Positions 1-11,640 of a stretch of 64,000 nt of DNA are shown here, one piece after another (position 1 is the stretch's first letter; each line of letters begins with the position of its first letter). The translations under genes and the position numbers were made by a program. Source of the stretch: Stercorarius parasiticus (taxonomy: Eukaryota > Chordata > Aves > Charadriiformes > Stercorariidae); assembly GCA_013396915.1 (NCBI GenBank), contig VWZL01000904.1, positions 1,071,892-1,135,891 of the forward strand, in the 5' to 3' direction. The notes below the pieces were generated by a model. The model was not told where the DNA came from. It made no database searches and was given only the letters and a program-made list of their open reading frames with translations.

Positions 1-627
1 GTATATATATACATTTTGTTTTGTTCCTACTGAAACAAAAATGACAATATTAATAAGTAAAACAGGGAAAGCAGATGTTATTTTGTTCTGCACTTTGCAT
101 ACCTCTACTGTGAAGACACTTGAGAAATCTGGTGTACCATTTAGCTAGTATCAAATATGAGTTCTGGTTTTCATTCTCTGAAATGAAGTGTGGTATTAGA
201 TTGAAGTAGAAAGAAGTGCCTATCCAATGATAATGGCTAAAACAAGGCTATGAGTTGAACAACCCTTTGCTTGGAAAGTGAGTCTGTTTTGGCAAAATTC
301 CTTGCTTAAGTTTAAGACATGACTGCAAATACATACCCAAACATACTTACATCATATTGGGGCCAGCACATTTTCCCCACATTAATAGCACATGTATTCT
401 GTGCTGAACAAACACTTATATTAACAACTGAATTAAACCCCCCTCTATTAACAATTGTGTATGGTCAACTGATATGCTCAGAAACAAAAGGTTGCCTTAG
501 TACAGCCAGACAAATATAGTTTGACTGGATATGTTTTTAAAGTATAAGTGTTTAAATAACTTGGAATTGATTCCTTAAAGATCAGAATTGTTCACAAATA
601 AGCTGGAAGTGTCAGAGAGATGTAGAA
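1..627. other. Unannotated A+T-rich DNA
   Basis: Nothing is recognisable on either strand. The one open frame here (319-519) has no domain, no codon signature and no splice context, so I treat it as chance. The stretch ends where the minus-strand CR1 tail begins. Confidence 0.6.
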
Positions 628-1320
628 ATCATAGAATCGTTTAGGTTGGAAAAAACCTTTAAGATCATTGAGTCCAACCATTAACCTAACACTGCCAAGT
701 CCATCACTAAACCATGTCCCTAAGAACCACATCTACCCATCTTTTAAATACCTCCAGGGATGGTGACTCAACCACCTTCCTGGGCAGCCTGTTGCAATGC
801 TTGATAACCCTTTCAGCAAAGAAATTTTTCCTAATATCCCAGCTAAATGTCCCCTGGGGCAACTTGAGGCCATTTCCTCTTGTCCTATCACTTGTTACTT
901 GGGAGAAGNACCATCTGTCAACCAACATCCCCAGGTCTTTTTCCGCTGGGCAGCTTTGCAGCCACTCTTCCCCAGGGCTGTAGCGTTCAATGGGGTTGTT
1001 GTGACCCAAGTGCAGGACCCAGCCCCTGGTCTCATTGAACCTCATGCCTTTGACCTTGACCCATCAGTCCGGCCTGTCCAGATCCCTCTGTAGAGCCTTC
1101 CTACTCTCAAGCAGATCAACACTCCCACCCAACATGGTGTCATCTGCAAATTTACTGAGGGTGCACTCAATCCCCTCGTCCACATCATTGGTAAAGATAT
1201 TAAACAGAACTGGCCCCAGTGGTGAGCGCTGAGGAACACCACTTGTGGACGGCCGCCAACGGGGTTTAACTCCGTTCACCACAACCCTTTGGGCCCAGGC
1301 TACCCAGCCAGATTGACACA
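628..1320 (-). mobile_element. CR1 LINE fragment, RT domain to 3' end, internal deletion
   Basis: This is a 5'-truncated CR1 non-LTR retrotransposon on the minus strand. Its 3' end is at 628, where the complement of the ATTCTATGAT tail appears. From about 1282 down to 1064 a 72-residue open piece carries reverse transcriptase sequence: [16 protein letters not shown] at residues 15-30 (the conserved block before the active site) and the catalytic FADD at residues 45-48. Downstream, the CR1 3' ORF end ([20 protein letters not shown]) is readable near 740-800. The middle is missing: remembered CR1 sequence has several hundred bases between the GMLVDR-like block and the block starting [13 protein letters not shown], but here they join directly at the N at base 909. 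The copy has stops and is dead. Its 5' edge near 1320 is approximate. Confidence 0.95.
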
Positions 1321-2559
1321 GAGCTGTAGGGAAATTAAGTATGTGGTCAGTAAGTGTTCTTATTCAGCAAGTACAATATATGAATTAGTTTATCAGTTAG
1401 TTTTTCTGTCAAACAGGATATAAAAACAAAGACAAAGATTGAAATTCCCATTTTTAAGGCCTACAAACCCCATGACTCTGTCGGGTCATGTGACAACAAA
1501 ACCAGTACTTTGAAAATAGAAGTACATTCTATATTTTGTGTGTGTTTGAATGCCAATTTATTTTGAAATTATGATCTTTAAGTCATCAGCAATTGATGTC
1601 TGTCTCATGAATAGTTATTCTTAATATATGTTGCATAGTTCATGTGCCATTTTGGGTGATAAGAGATTACTTTTAAAGCTAATATGCTTTGAAGGGGTTT
1701 ATGTGTGTGTTTGTGTGCACAATTAATAAGCAGCCAATCCCATATAGATCTTCTTTAACTCCTTGACTGTTAAATGAGAGGGAGAAAGACAGCTGTGGTA
1801 AAGCTGACATGTCCTTGACTTGACTTAGTTGAATACCTTTGGTTGAAATAAAATAAATGTCTTTAGATTACATAGAGATATCAGAACTCATTTGTCTCAG
1901 CTAAGAAATATCAATTTTTAATATTCCAGAGTATTTGTGTTGTTTCAATCCTGTACTAGTTCTGTTTGCTTTCTACTGTCTTATTGCAAGGATTCCAACA
2001 TGTCTCAAGGTACACTAAAAGCATTGCTATTCAGTATCCTTAAAGTTATGCTTGCACCAAGAAATAAGATCTTCAGTGTTTGGTAATACTGACAATTTCC
2101 TTTATGGTGTAACTGGCACGGTTCCAAAAGAGTCCGTTCAGCCTCTGACTCCCACCAGTATTATCACAAAAGAGGTGAAATCAATATTTTGTTATAAAAT
2201 AACTGGGATATGTACTCTCAGAAAAAGCTAACATCTGTTTTGATATAAGAGTGTCAATTTACCTGGTGAGGACCAGGACCATTTGATACTGAGCGACAAT
2301 TAAGAGTTAATAATTGAATTTGTAATTTCAGCTACCAGAGAAGAGGAACCAACATTTTTTAATAACTTAATTTAAATATATGGGTAAAAATATAATATAA
2401 AATGAAGCAGATAACATAAATAATAGTTTAGTGCCAAGTAAATTTTATGATGACATCACTGTGAGGAGGAAGCAAAGGACAGGGAGAATAGGAGGAGGAG
2501 GGAGGTTTTCCCATGATAAGCAGCTCAGAGGAAAACAGGAATATCATTCAAAAAGGCTG
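1321..2559. other. Unannotated A+T-rich DNA
   Basis: I see no gene, repeat family or RNA here. A short purine-rich run at about 2460-2520 may be the outer edge of the old CR1 that follows, but I cannot align it. Confidence 0.5.
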
Positions 2560-2960
2560 CTTGAACTTTAACAATAGAAATGGGATTACACTCAAGTAGT
2601 CTACGAAGAAAGGTCATTTGGAGCCAATAACATGCAATTCTGCTGTAAGTTGTGGCTTATTACTTAGAAATAAGTGAGGAGGAGAACATATCTCTGTATT
2701 ACTGGTCGATCAAGAAGTATGAGGTGACCGCATGGCACAGCTGTGAAAAAAGCAAATATGGTCCTAGGATGCACCAGGAAAGTTATTCCAGTAGCAGTAA
2801 GGAGTTAGTAGCACTTTAGACAATTCATTTGGAATAATTCATTCACTTGTGGTTTTGTGCTTGAAGAAAAATATGAACTCAAACTGAAACATATGCAATT
2901 AATGACATGCGGAGCCCACATAACAGAGGGGTTTATAAAACCTTGCCTTGTATAGTGCAG
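2560..2960 (+). mobile_element. Ancient CR1 LINE fragment (RT, C-terminal part)
   Basis: This is a heavily diverged CR1 reverse-transcriptase segment on the plus strand. Order and spacing match remembered reptile/bird CR1. A block like GTACTGGTTGATCAA appears at about 2699-2712. It is followed by GCTGTGAAAAAAGCAAAT (2740-2757) and then GGATGCACCAGG, the GCI/GCIR block. A degraded form of the HLEYCVQFW block (ATTTGGAATAATTCATT) begins near 2827. AAGAAAAATATGAACTCAAA near 2863 is the block before the VQRRATKM motif. Compared with the copy at 11300-11640, it lacks the short stretch encoding the LYKALVRP block. There is no open frame. The edges are approximate, because divergence hides them. Confidence 0.75.
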
Positions 2961-5900
2961 GAGAGTCAGATAAGTCAAAATAAGATTCCTGCTGATAAAT
3001 ACATACTGCTGGTACACGACGAGGTACAGCTAGCAGAATAACAAAATGTGTAAGTGACTGTGATTAAATTAAAATCTCAAAATTAGAAAAAAAATATTTT
3101 TTTCTTCTTGTTCGAGTCACCACATGCTGGGACAAATTTCCAGTGGAAATATTTTGGGTAGAAAAACAAAACCAAGAGCAATGTTGATTTCCACTTCTCT
3201 AGATACTTGTGGAAACAGTAATACCCTTGATCATATTTTCTAAAACAAATTGTCATCCAAAGGCCTTAGATTTTACCCAAAGTTTTATTCCCATCTGTGA
3301 CTTTGATCACTAAATAGAAACCTCACTCCGTTGTTCAGGTAATGTTTTCAGTATCTTCCGCTGGGGTTTTCTCGGTGACTGTGAAAAATAATCTAAGTTC
3401 AGCTACAAGGAAGTCACAAAAAGCCTTATAAGCATAAAAAATGCATATAAGCCTCCCTATCATCTTACATGCAAAATCCAAATGCCCCCAAATTGCCTAA
3501 CTTTTCTTAGTGTGATCTTTTAACACGCTTAATTTTGCTGACATCTACTTTTTCTATGAGTAGCTGTGAGAAATAGCTGTAATAAATCCACTTTTTAGAT
3601 ACATCTGTATTTCTTCCTTGGGCCTTAGATTGAATTTTTCTTTAGCTAATAGGCCACTTGTATGTTCAGCCGTCTCCTGAACTGGCTTTAATAGGCAGGT
3701 ACATTAACTCATTTCATATTTTCCTATAGAGAGATATTCATCAAGGTAACAAACTTGATGATGGAAGAGCATATTTTTCTCATTACTACTAATTTGAATG
3801 TTATGCCAAATAGGCTTTCAGGAACCGGAACACAGATAGTTATGGCCTTAATTAAATAGTAATAACATTCAAAATGGAAACCCAACAAGTTAAAATGCGT
3901 GGGTTGAAGAGGGAGAAATCAAACTGCTGATTCATTCTCATATTTTCCTAACTGTACTCTCAGGCCACATATTTTTATCATGGCCGCTGTTATGTCAAAT
4001 GGAGAATATTGAACTGAACATAAAGGAGACTCAATATTGCCATTTACAAATGTGCCTCAAGAGTAACCTAAATGGTGAATAATTTGGTATGTCAGGCAGG
4101 AGCACTAACTTTTGACCAGGAGAGGAGATTCTAGTGATTCTATTAATTCCACTAACCCCTCCTGAGACTATCCCGGTCCTGGGTGTGAGTGCAGCTACTT
4201 TTGGAGAGAAGCCAAAATCTTCATTGCTGCCTATGCTGCATTTCAAAGCCTTTAATTGAATATTCCTAACTGAGCTAACTACAAATTACCTTAGGCTTTG
4301 AATCTCACTTTCCACTGATTCATCTTCCCTGTGCCCAGTCTTTCCCTCCTCTTCGTGACTGTGCAAAGAACACGCAATTGCTTTCTCTCACCTTGCTCCT
4401 AATTTTGACAAAAAAAAAAAAAANCCCTTTCTTTTCCCTGAAATCTTCCCTGCTGACTGCTCAGGTCTTTGGCCTTGCTAGCTTCTGTCCAGAGGGACGG
4501 AGACTTCAGTCGTCTGCTTCCTCTTCAAGGTATCTTATGCATCAATCACTTTCAGGGATGTCAGAGGGAGGGCTGGCCCTCACTGCTTGTGTGGGATCTA
4601 TTTCTTCTTTTGGCTGTTGCAGAAAGACTCCTGTATTCTTGGTTTAAAGACCCCTCTGAAGTGGTCTGCTTTAGTAAGGCTCAACACATGGCCAATCTGA
4701 CCCAGGACACAGTTGTCAGCCCAAGACCTGGTTCATGGGCTCTGCTTATACAGATTTCCCTGCTTTCCATACACAGTGTGCATGAGGCGGGCAGGGGACA
4801 CACTTATGGATAGGATAAGTGCTGCCTGATCAACATCTGCCCCCGCCACTGCAATGCTCCTGGAGTCAGCTGCTGCAAGCCCATTTCTCAGCTTAAAATG
4901 TGTGAAGGTGAAATCATGGGTGCAGTCCATTTTTCTTCTTTTTGATGGAAGGGAGGGGCAGAAAGAGATGCAGCAAGGCCTGTATTTCATGGGTAAATGC
5001 TTTAAAAGCTTGTAAGGCAAATAAATTGAAAGGTCAGTATTCTGGCTTGGATGAACTGGTGAGAGAAGCTTTTACTTGGCATATGCCAGTATGACCTTTT
5101 CCTTGCCCATGATCAGCACAGCCGTACTCCAGGGGTTCTAGAGTGTTGATAGCACCAAATATCCAGTGTCTCTCTATGCAAATTTTCATACTGCTCTGCA
5201 CTGAATTAATTTTAGCTCTATAAAGCTTGAAGATCTATGTTCAGAATTTACTAAAACCCATTTAAATATTTATTTATAAATTAGGCTGACATCCGCAGTA
5301 TATTTATGGTCAACACCTATTTCTGTGTTCTAAATAAATGCTCTGCAGATTGCTTTTTTTTTTTGAAGTGAGTCTAAAACTTTATGATCTTGGCTAAGGA
5401 GAAGTACAATATGAATTATTATCCTTATTCTTTACAGTTTTTATGGTTCTTCTGAGTCAACCTAAATGACAAAGGCTTTTCAGTGCATATCCAAATAACA
5501 GCAAATTAAGCCTCTTTTTTTTTCTTAACACACAAATCACTAAAGAGTTAAGATGTGCTGATTATCTCGCTTTGATACAAAAACAGGCGGGGTCCAAAAA
5601 GGTCCAGAATTTAAAACCAAGTGTCCCAACACATGAGCTGTCTCTTGCACGGGTTTGTAACTGTGAATTACTAGCTTTGCCTGTATTAGTTTGAGCATAA
5701 ATGTGTCACAACCTTTAAACAGTATGATTAATCAACCCTTTCAGAAGAGCTCCAGTATTAGAGAGCTCTATAATACGTGGCAAATCTTTTTGTTCTGAGA
5801 ACCATACTTCCATTATTTTACCTGTGTGTAAATCCTGTGAATATTAAGATCTTCATAGGCTTTTTAAAGGGTTTAAAGAAAGAGAGAAACTGCTTTCAAA

Positions 5901-7235
5901 CAATGAAAGGCTATAGGTCTTTATTTTTGAAAGTGTTCAATAGGCTCTATAAGCACATACCTCACCTTTAATACCACATAATTCCGTATTTCCGTAATTC
6001 AGTGGGATAATGCACTGGCTCTCTAAAGAGCTTGTGGAAATGAAACATTTAGTAACAGCAACATGGGGCTTATTTGGTAGCTAATTTGCAGTAATTTATT
6101 GATAACATCTCAAGGAATCATGGAATCATTCTCACTTTTCTTGACAAGTCATTCCCAAACATACTTGTAGGGAGTGAGATAGATGTTGTAATAAAATGTT
6201 TTACATTATGGGGTTCAGAATTAAAGTTTTACAAAGAGAAATTTACTGCTGGTTTTCTTGAAGCCATGGAAAACGTGAAATGGTGGCTTTCATGGTAGCT
6301 ATTACTGCATGTGCCATGGTCAGTTTTCCAAGGCCTATTGTAAACTCTGCTTTTATACACTTGGAAAGAAAATTACCCATAAGCTAAAATAAGTAATAGC
6401 GAGCAACACATATAAGTGAAAACCCAGGTAAAGGGTTGGGTTTTCCTGATGAGAGTTTTGTGAATTACTGATTTCAGTGTAATCAGAATGTCACATCTTG
6501 GTTTTAGAAATATTAGTACAAAGCTATTCCAGAAAGAGGAAGAATGGAAAGAAGTTATTTTTGAGATACGCAGCTCAGTAACATTAAATTCACTGTTGAT
6601 GTTCCTGGATGGAATTTGCCATAATGCTTTTTTTGCATCCCCCTCTATCCTGCTTTTTGTGTGTGTGCATGCATGTGTGTGTGTGCATATGCATTTCTAG
6701 TGAATTTGGCTTTAGATAACACAAGTATATCTGCGGATGGGGCGATCCCATCTTCCTTCTGCTTTTAGTGTGTGTTGGACAAAAGACAGTACATGAACCT
6801 TTGGCCTGACTCTAATTTCAAATTCTTTTGCCATTTGCATTTATTCCACCTGAAGAATTTAGTTCCTTTTGGCTAAGATATTCTGCTATTTACTGTTTCC
6901 TGCTTCCACAGTGTACCTCGTTATCACAAGATCTTCTTTACGGTAACTTGGGAACTTGAGTCAGATACTATACTTTGTTAGTCATCCTCACACTTTTATA
7001 TATATGTATGTAAACAAATTTTAGATATCTAATACATATATATGTATAAATGAATATAAGTAAATTGCGGATGTATGCATATTAAAGCATGTCTTCATTC
7101 CCCAAAAGGCAGGTCTCTAAGTTAGTTCCAAGCAGTGGTAAATGCATACAACACCAATACAAGACCATGTGAAAGTACAATCTTACATCCAAAAGAGGTT
7201 TTTGAAAACACTTAATTCGCCTAATTCTAATTCGC
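2961..7235. other. Long stretch without recognisable genes
   Basis: No gene is supported. Small items include a 15-A run ending in an N (4410-4424), a GC-richer patch at about 4460-4860 with no recognisable family, and a near-perfect 22-base palindrome at 5755-5776 with one mismatched pair. A TG-rich run interrupted by GCATGCA lies at 6659-6693. The open frames at 4378-4647, 4469-4813 and 4733-5020 overlap on both strands of the GC-richer patch and none shows a domain. Confidence 0.5.
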
Positions 7236-7282
7236 TTGAAAGGCAGACCATACTGATGCATCAGTATGGCTCTGAGTTTCAA
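7236..7282. repeat. Loop-free palindrome with extended stem
   Basis: Bases 7248-7269 form a perfect 22-base palindrome with no loop; each half reads CCATACTGATG. After a one-base bulge at 7270, the stem continues with CAGA (7244-7247) against TCTG (7271-7274). After a 2x2 internal loop, TTGAAA (7236-7241) pairs with TTTCAA (7277-7282). In all, 21 base pairs form over 47 bases. Function is unknown. With no loop, it would form a cruciform in DNA rather than a normal RNA hairpin. Confidence 0.85.
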
Positions 7283-9896
7283 TCATGGCTCTCTATATTG
7301 TATAGGGTGCTTTTGAATTAAGCTCCTATGTGATATGAACTTCTTTCTCCTTGGCATATCACCTCTCAGATTTTCCAGATGTTTCATGTTGTTGTTCACT
7401 TATTGGATTATGAAAAGAGCCATTGGTTTAATGGGCAAAAGAAAGAAAATTATATAGTTTTGCATGATGGATGATTGTTTATCTTGACTCTGAATCTTTT
7501 AATTTTAAAAGTTGGCTGATTAAATACTTGCTTTGAGTTTAGCATTTCAGTCCATCAGAAGTGCTACTTGCATGGCTGGATAATAATGATATTTTCAGAT
7601 TTGGTTTTAAATATATTATAGAACAAAAGACACTATGCCACGGGTAGAGCACAAATATGCCACCTTTGCACAAAACCAAGTAGCTTAAGTATCAGGCTTA
7701 TCACCATTAGCATCAGCTTGCTTATGTATTTAAAATCCATGTTTATTTCATGTAGTTTTTTTATAACCTTCACCCTGCTTATAACGTATCTCTTCAAGCA
7801 ATTACAGTTTTTTTTTTCCTTTTATTTTGTGAATTTTCTTTCAAAATACAAGATTCTTTTTGAAGGAATTTATTTGGGGCAGATATGTTCTGGCTGTCTT
7901 TGCATTTCTAACCTTTTACTTCAGAACACTGAGATGCTATATTCAGTGTGGTAAAAAGCCTATTCTTCAGACTTGGAAGAATTATTGAAAAAACGTGATT
8001 TGGAGTAGTGTTCTTTGCCAATCAGGTCAGTTAAACCTTTCTGTAATTTTTAGTGCAGTGAAGAAAAATCTGCCTTCACCTAATGTAGACAGTTTTGAAA
8101 CCGCCCTCATTTCACTTGTATTTCTTATTGCACTTCCTTCCCTTTTTGTGTCTTTTCTGTTTTATTCATCTGGTGGAAACATAGCCACATTTTTTAATAT
8201 GCATGACAAACTTTTGTCCAAACAATTCAATAAATGTGGCTAAACTTATGTAGAAAATGTTATTTCCAGTAGTACTCTGAAGATTTCTTACAATGCACAT
8301 TGCTTTGCTCCAAAGAGATTTACATAACTTATCTTCCTAGCTCTCTCTGTTGCTTTATACCTTATGCATAAAAAGTAAATGTTACATGCAGAGTCAAGAA
8401 TATACTGAAGGTCTAATGAATGTCTTGTTAAACTGACACAGTTAAAAGTGAGAGACATAAAGTACGACTACGGGGCAGTGTATTCAGGTTGTTTATATAC
8501 TGTCGTGTATTGTATGCTGTTGGATAGTACACAAAATTTTTAAGCAGATAAAGTCAATATTTTACGTAAAATTGCAGTATTTTATAATGATAAAATAATC
8601 ACTGCATATCAAATGTTTAATTTGTGATATATTTTTCTTTCTAATCCTACAAGTGTCTTTTGGTTAACATGTCAACATGTAACCTACAGCACTGGTTTTA
8701 GTACTATATTTTTGATGCCTTAAAAATTCACTTTGTAGGAAGATTTAATTTACATTGAAATAATACATTGTAATAAAGTGTTCGAAGGGGTAAGTTGCAT
8801 ACTAATGTCTGAATTATTTACAAAATGTGAAAAAGCTAGTCAAAAATGGCAAGATGGAGAAAGGCAACAAAATTATGCAATGTTTTCTAGCTGATGCTAG
8901 ACTTTATTCCATGCTGAGTTATTTTTTAAGTGACTAAAATGAATTTATTTATTTTCATAAAGCAATTAAGTAACCATGAGGAGAAAGCACCTCAGAATAG
9001 AACAGAAAAGTTGCAGTACTTAACTGCAAAAAATTAGCAAAAAATTAAATTAGCAAAAGCACTGAAAATATTTTAAAGTGCAATAGAAGAACAACATTTT
9101 CATTGGCAAAACTTCCCTTGATTGCTATTTGCACAATTACCTGCAACAGCAACTGTAGTGCATGTGCTCCACAAAGGTAGAATGCTGCCATTAAAATAGA
9201 AATAAAAATATATATTTATATAAGGATGTTAGGTGGCTCAGGAGGAGATAAATTTAAGTTTTAATCCTCGAATCAATTTCACAGATTTACAACAATACTT
9301 TGCATGTAACAGAAGACTTGGTTAAGAGCACATGAATTACATCTGCCAGGTTGACTAAACTTTGTTACTTCCAGAAGTTCCATGCCTTACCTTCCCCCTT
9401 ATTACTGTTCTATCTGTCGTCTACTCCTGTATTAGTATTTGGCACATGTTGTCTGTTCTCGTCATTTCTTCCAAATAAAGAAAATTTACGTGCAGGCTAA
9501 GGATATGTTCTGGTATTTCTAATACTTATTTTGAAAAGAGAAGTTCGTTGTGTGTTTTTAAGTTTTGAAGAAGTGCTGATTGGAGTGCAGTTTGCAAGGT
9601 GTACAAATTCTGGCCTTTAAGAAAACGCCTCACTTTTAAAAATAACTTTTTCTATATTGCCAAAAGGTTAATTGTGTCAGAACCTGTTCTCCATTCTCGA
9701 GTCAGGCAATATCTGTGGGACACTTTCTCAGATGCCACCCTGGAGATAAACATAGGGTTCGTTTCATAAGTTTTCTCACTTTACTGCCTTTTGTCCTCAT
9801 TGAAGTTTCATGAATTTTTAAAACAGAAGTTTGTCTTTATACAAATAAGTAATTAAGTCATAAATATTTGGACAAGACACCTTATTTAATGATATA
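7283..9896. other. Unannotated A+T-rich DNA
   Basis: No gene, RNA or repeat family is recognised. Several short open frames (for example 7718-7954 and 7995-8243) are hydrophobic because the DNA is T-rich. They lack domains and splice context. Confidence 0.5.
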
Positions 9897-9953
9897 TTTC
9901 TCACTCAGAATGTAGAGTGTATGCCTACACTCTACATTCTGATGTGTGACAAG
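9897..9953. repeat. Perfect 17-bp inverted repeat (hairpin)
   Basis: The left arm 9905-9921 and right arm 9926-9942 are exact reverse complements over 17 bases, separated by the four-base loop TGCC. Below a three-base bulge (9943-9945), TCAC (9901-9904) pairs with GTGA (9946-9949). Three more pairs, one a G-T wobble, form across 9897-9899 and 9951-9953. The total is about 24 pairs in 57 bases. The right arm is followed by an 18-base tandem duplication (GACAAGAT-GTGA at 9948-9960 and 9966-9978). It could be a small RNA precursor, though it is short for one, or a product of template-switch mutation. Confidence 0.85.
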
Positions 9954-11299
9954 ATGGTGATATACGACAAGATAGTGAATGTCTATTTCAATGCTGCAGG
10001 GTGGTGTCCCAGTATATTTCTTCTCTTTTTGGCTTCTTCTAAAGAAAAGGCTTAATTTTCCCAAAACTTTCCTAATTGACTCACTGGGCAATCAAAATTA
10101 CCATGAGCCCACATTGTGGAATCTGGCTGAGTTAATGTTTGAAATCTTCCCAACTTAGAAATACCTTTCAAACGTTTAAATTGGCATATTGTTTTTAACA
10201 CTGAGTAGCATTCCAGTTGGTTTATAGTCAGCAGCTCAAATACATTTTTTAGTTATTCGTTATTAATACTACTAATTATTAGTTTGTATTAAAAGTCTAT
10301 AGACAAAACAGCTGAAAAGGAGAAGCGGTGCAAAAGAAAAGAGCTGCATGGTTCTGCCTTCATGCCTCTCTCCTCCTTGCTGAGTGTTCCTGTCACACAG
10401 GAGACGTGAATTCAGTCACTCAGTGTGTTTCAGGCAGTTGTTTGCTCCGAGGTGGGTGCGAGCAGCTCACAAAAGGGCTGAACGATGCCCAGAGTAGGAG
10501 TGCATGGCTGGGAGTGGGGAAGAGGAACAGTAATAGTAGAGAAAGGGCCAAGGAGAAAAAGATCTGGTCCTCTGAGAGCAGCAAGCTCTTGTTAGTCTGG
10601 TACTGGGCTGTTAAACGACCTTTGCAGATTAACCTGCTGACTTGCAGTCGTTCCAGCCTTCTGCCATCAGCAAATGCATTCCCCAGCCCCTCCGTGGGCT
10701 CTCCTCCTCCTCTGACCCTTTGTTCAGCCCTATCAGCGTGATGATATTTGATACTGGTGAACGGCCGTCTACTTTCTTAGCTCCCTGAATCAATGCAATG
10801 AGTGATGGATCCAACAAGTGCTGGAGCCAGGAAAAGGTAAAGGCTAATAGCAAAGAGAAGATCGTGGCAGTCATCTGTTAGAAAGGCTGAGGCTAGTGAA
10901 GAACAACAGGGTAATGCCTCCAGAGCAGGCTGATGTGTCTGCGGATTACATCACTGTTGAAAGAAGCACATTCTCCTTTCCTGGGCTTGTTTTCACTCTG
11001 ATGTTGACTGTCAGCAGAACTTGTATGACAAACTGGATAGGGGAGCCGATATGGCTGGAAAAAGAAAAAATAAATTTTTCCCCCTCTTGGATTACTTTAG
11101 TTCAGATCAGCGCTGCTACTGAAAGAAATTCATATTGAACTGTGGCTTAACTTGAAGGCTTAACTTGAAGGAAATATTTCTGAGTATAAAAATAAAGGCT
11201 GGGAAACTGTCTGATAGAAGAAGATGGGAAAATCTGATCAGGAAAGTCAGAGAAGCAAGGGTGAGTGAAACAAAATTGTGTAGTACAAAGTGTAATTAG
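9954..11299. other. Gene-free stretch with a GC-richer patch
   Basis: Between about 10328 and 10870 the sequence is richer in G+C and CpG than its surroundings. It carries overlapping open frames on both strands (10328-10741 plus, 10629-10874 minus). The frames have no recognisable domain and contradict each other, so I do not call a gene. A 13-base direct duplication (GGCTTAACTTGAA) lies at 11144-11169. The patch could be a conserved non-coding element or an untranslated exon; the sequence alone cannot decide. Confidence 0.4.
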
Positions 11300-11640
11300 G
11301 AACTAATAAGATTTTTCTGTTATAAGCTGGGAGTTATAATTGAAAGTGTCAGAGGAAGGGAGAGATCTAGCTTTATTAGTCTCAGGGTGACTAAAGCCAC
11401 AAATGTGACACGGCAATGAAAAAAGACAAGTGTAGAGCTATATCAGGATGTATTACAGCATTTTGAGGAGTGAAAAGAAAATAGTAAAGGCAATGTACAT
11501 GGTACTAGTGGGATCTCATCTGGAATTCTGTTTGTAGTTTCGGTCACTTATGATCAAAACATGAATTCTAAAAGGAAGAGGTGCAAGATGGGTAGCTAAA
11601 GCTAGGGAAATAGAGACTCTGGCTTACACAGGTGTTATAA
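11300..11640 (+). mobile_element. Ancient CR1 LINE fragment (RT, C-terminal part)
   Basis: This is a decayed CR1 reverse-transcriptase segment on the plus strand. At 11511-11546 the frame reads G-S-H-L-E-F-C-L-stop-F-R-S, against the usual R-P-H-L-E-Y-C-V-Q-F-W-S of CR1. The stop TAG at 11535-11537 is one change from the CAG glutamine codon. Upstream, GAGAGATCTAGC (about 11361-11372) and the ATGAAAAAAGAC then TATATCAGGATGTATTACAG blocks are in the right order. Downstream, ATGAATTCTAAAAGGAAGAG (11562-11581) leads into the remains of the VQRRA block. It covers the same part of the element as the fragment at 2560-2960. The 5' edge may lie as far up as 11190. Confidence 0.85.

Noticed and set aside
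4880..4935. Possible match to a GTGAAATCCTGGC-type reptile repeat
   Set aside because: Only about 25 bases are similar and there is no second block, so chance cannot be excluded.
5755..5776. 22-base near-palindrome around GAGAGCTCTA as a regulatory site
   Set aside because: One mismatch, short, and A+T-rich arms make chance plausible; no function is indicated.
10328..10741. 137-codon plus-strand frame, the longest in the window
   Set aside because: No recognisable domain, and it overlaps a minus-strand frame. Serine/leucine-rich content follows base composition.
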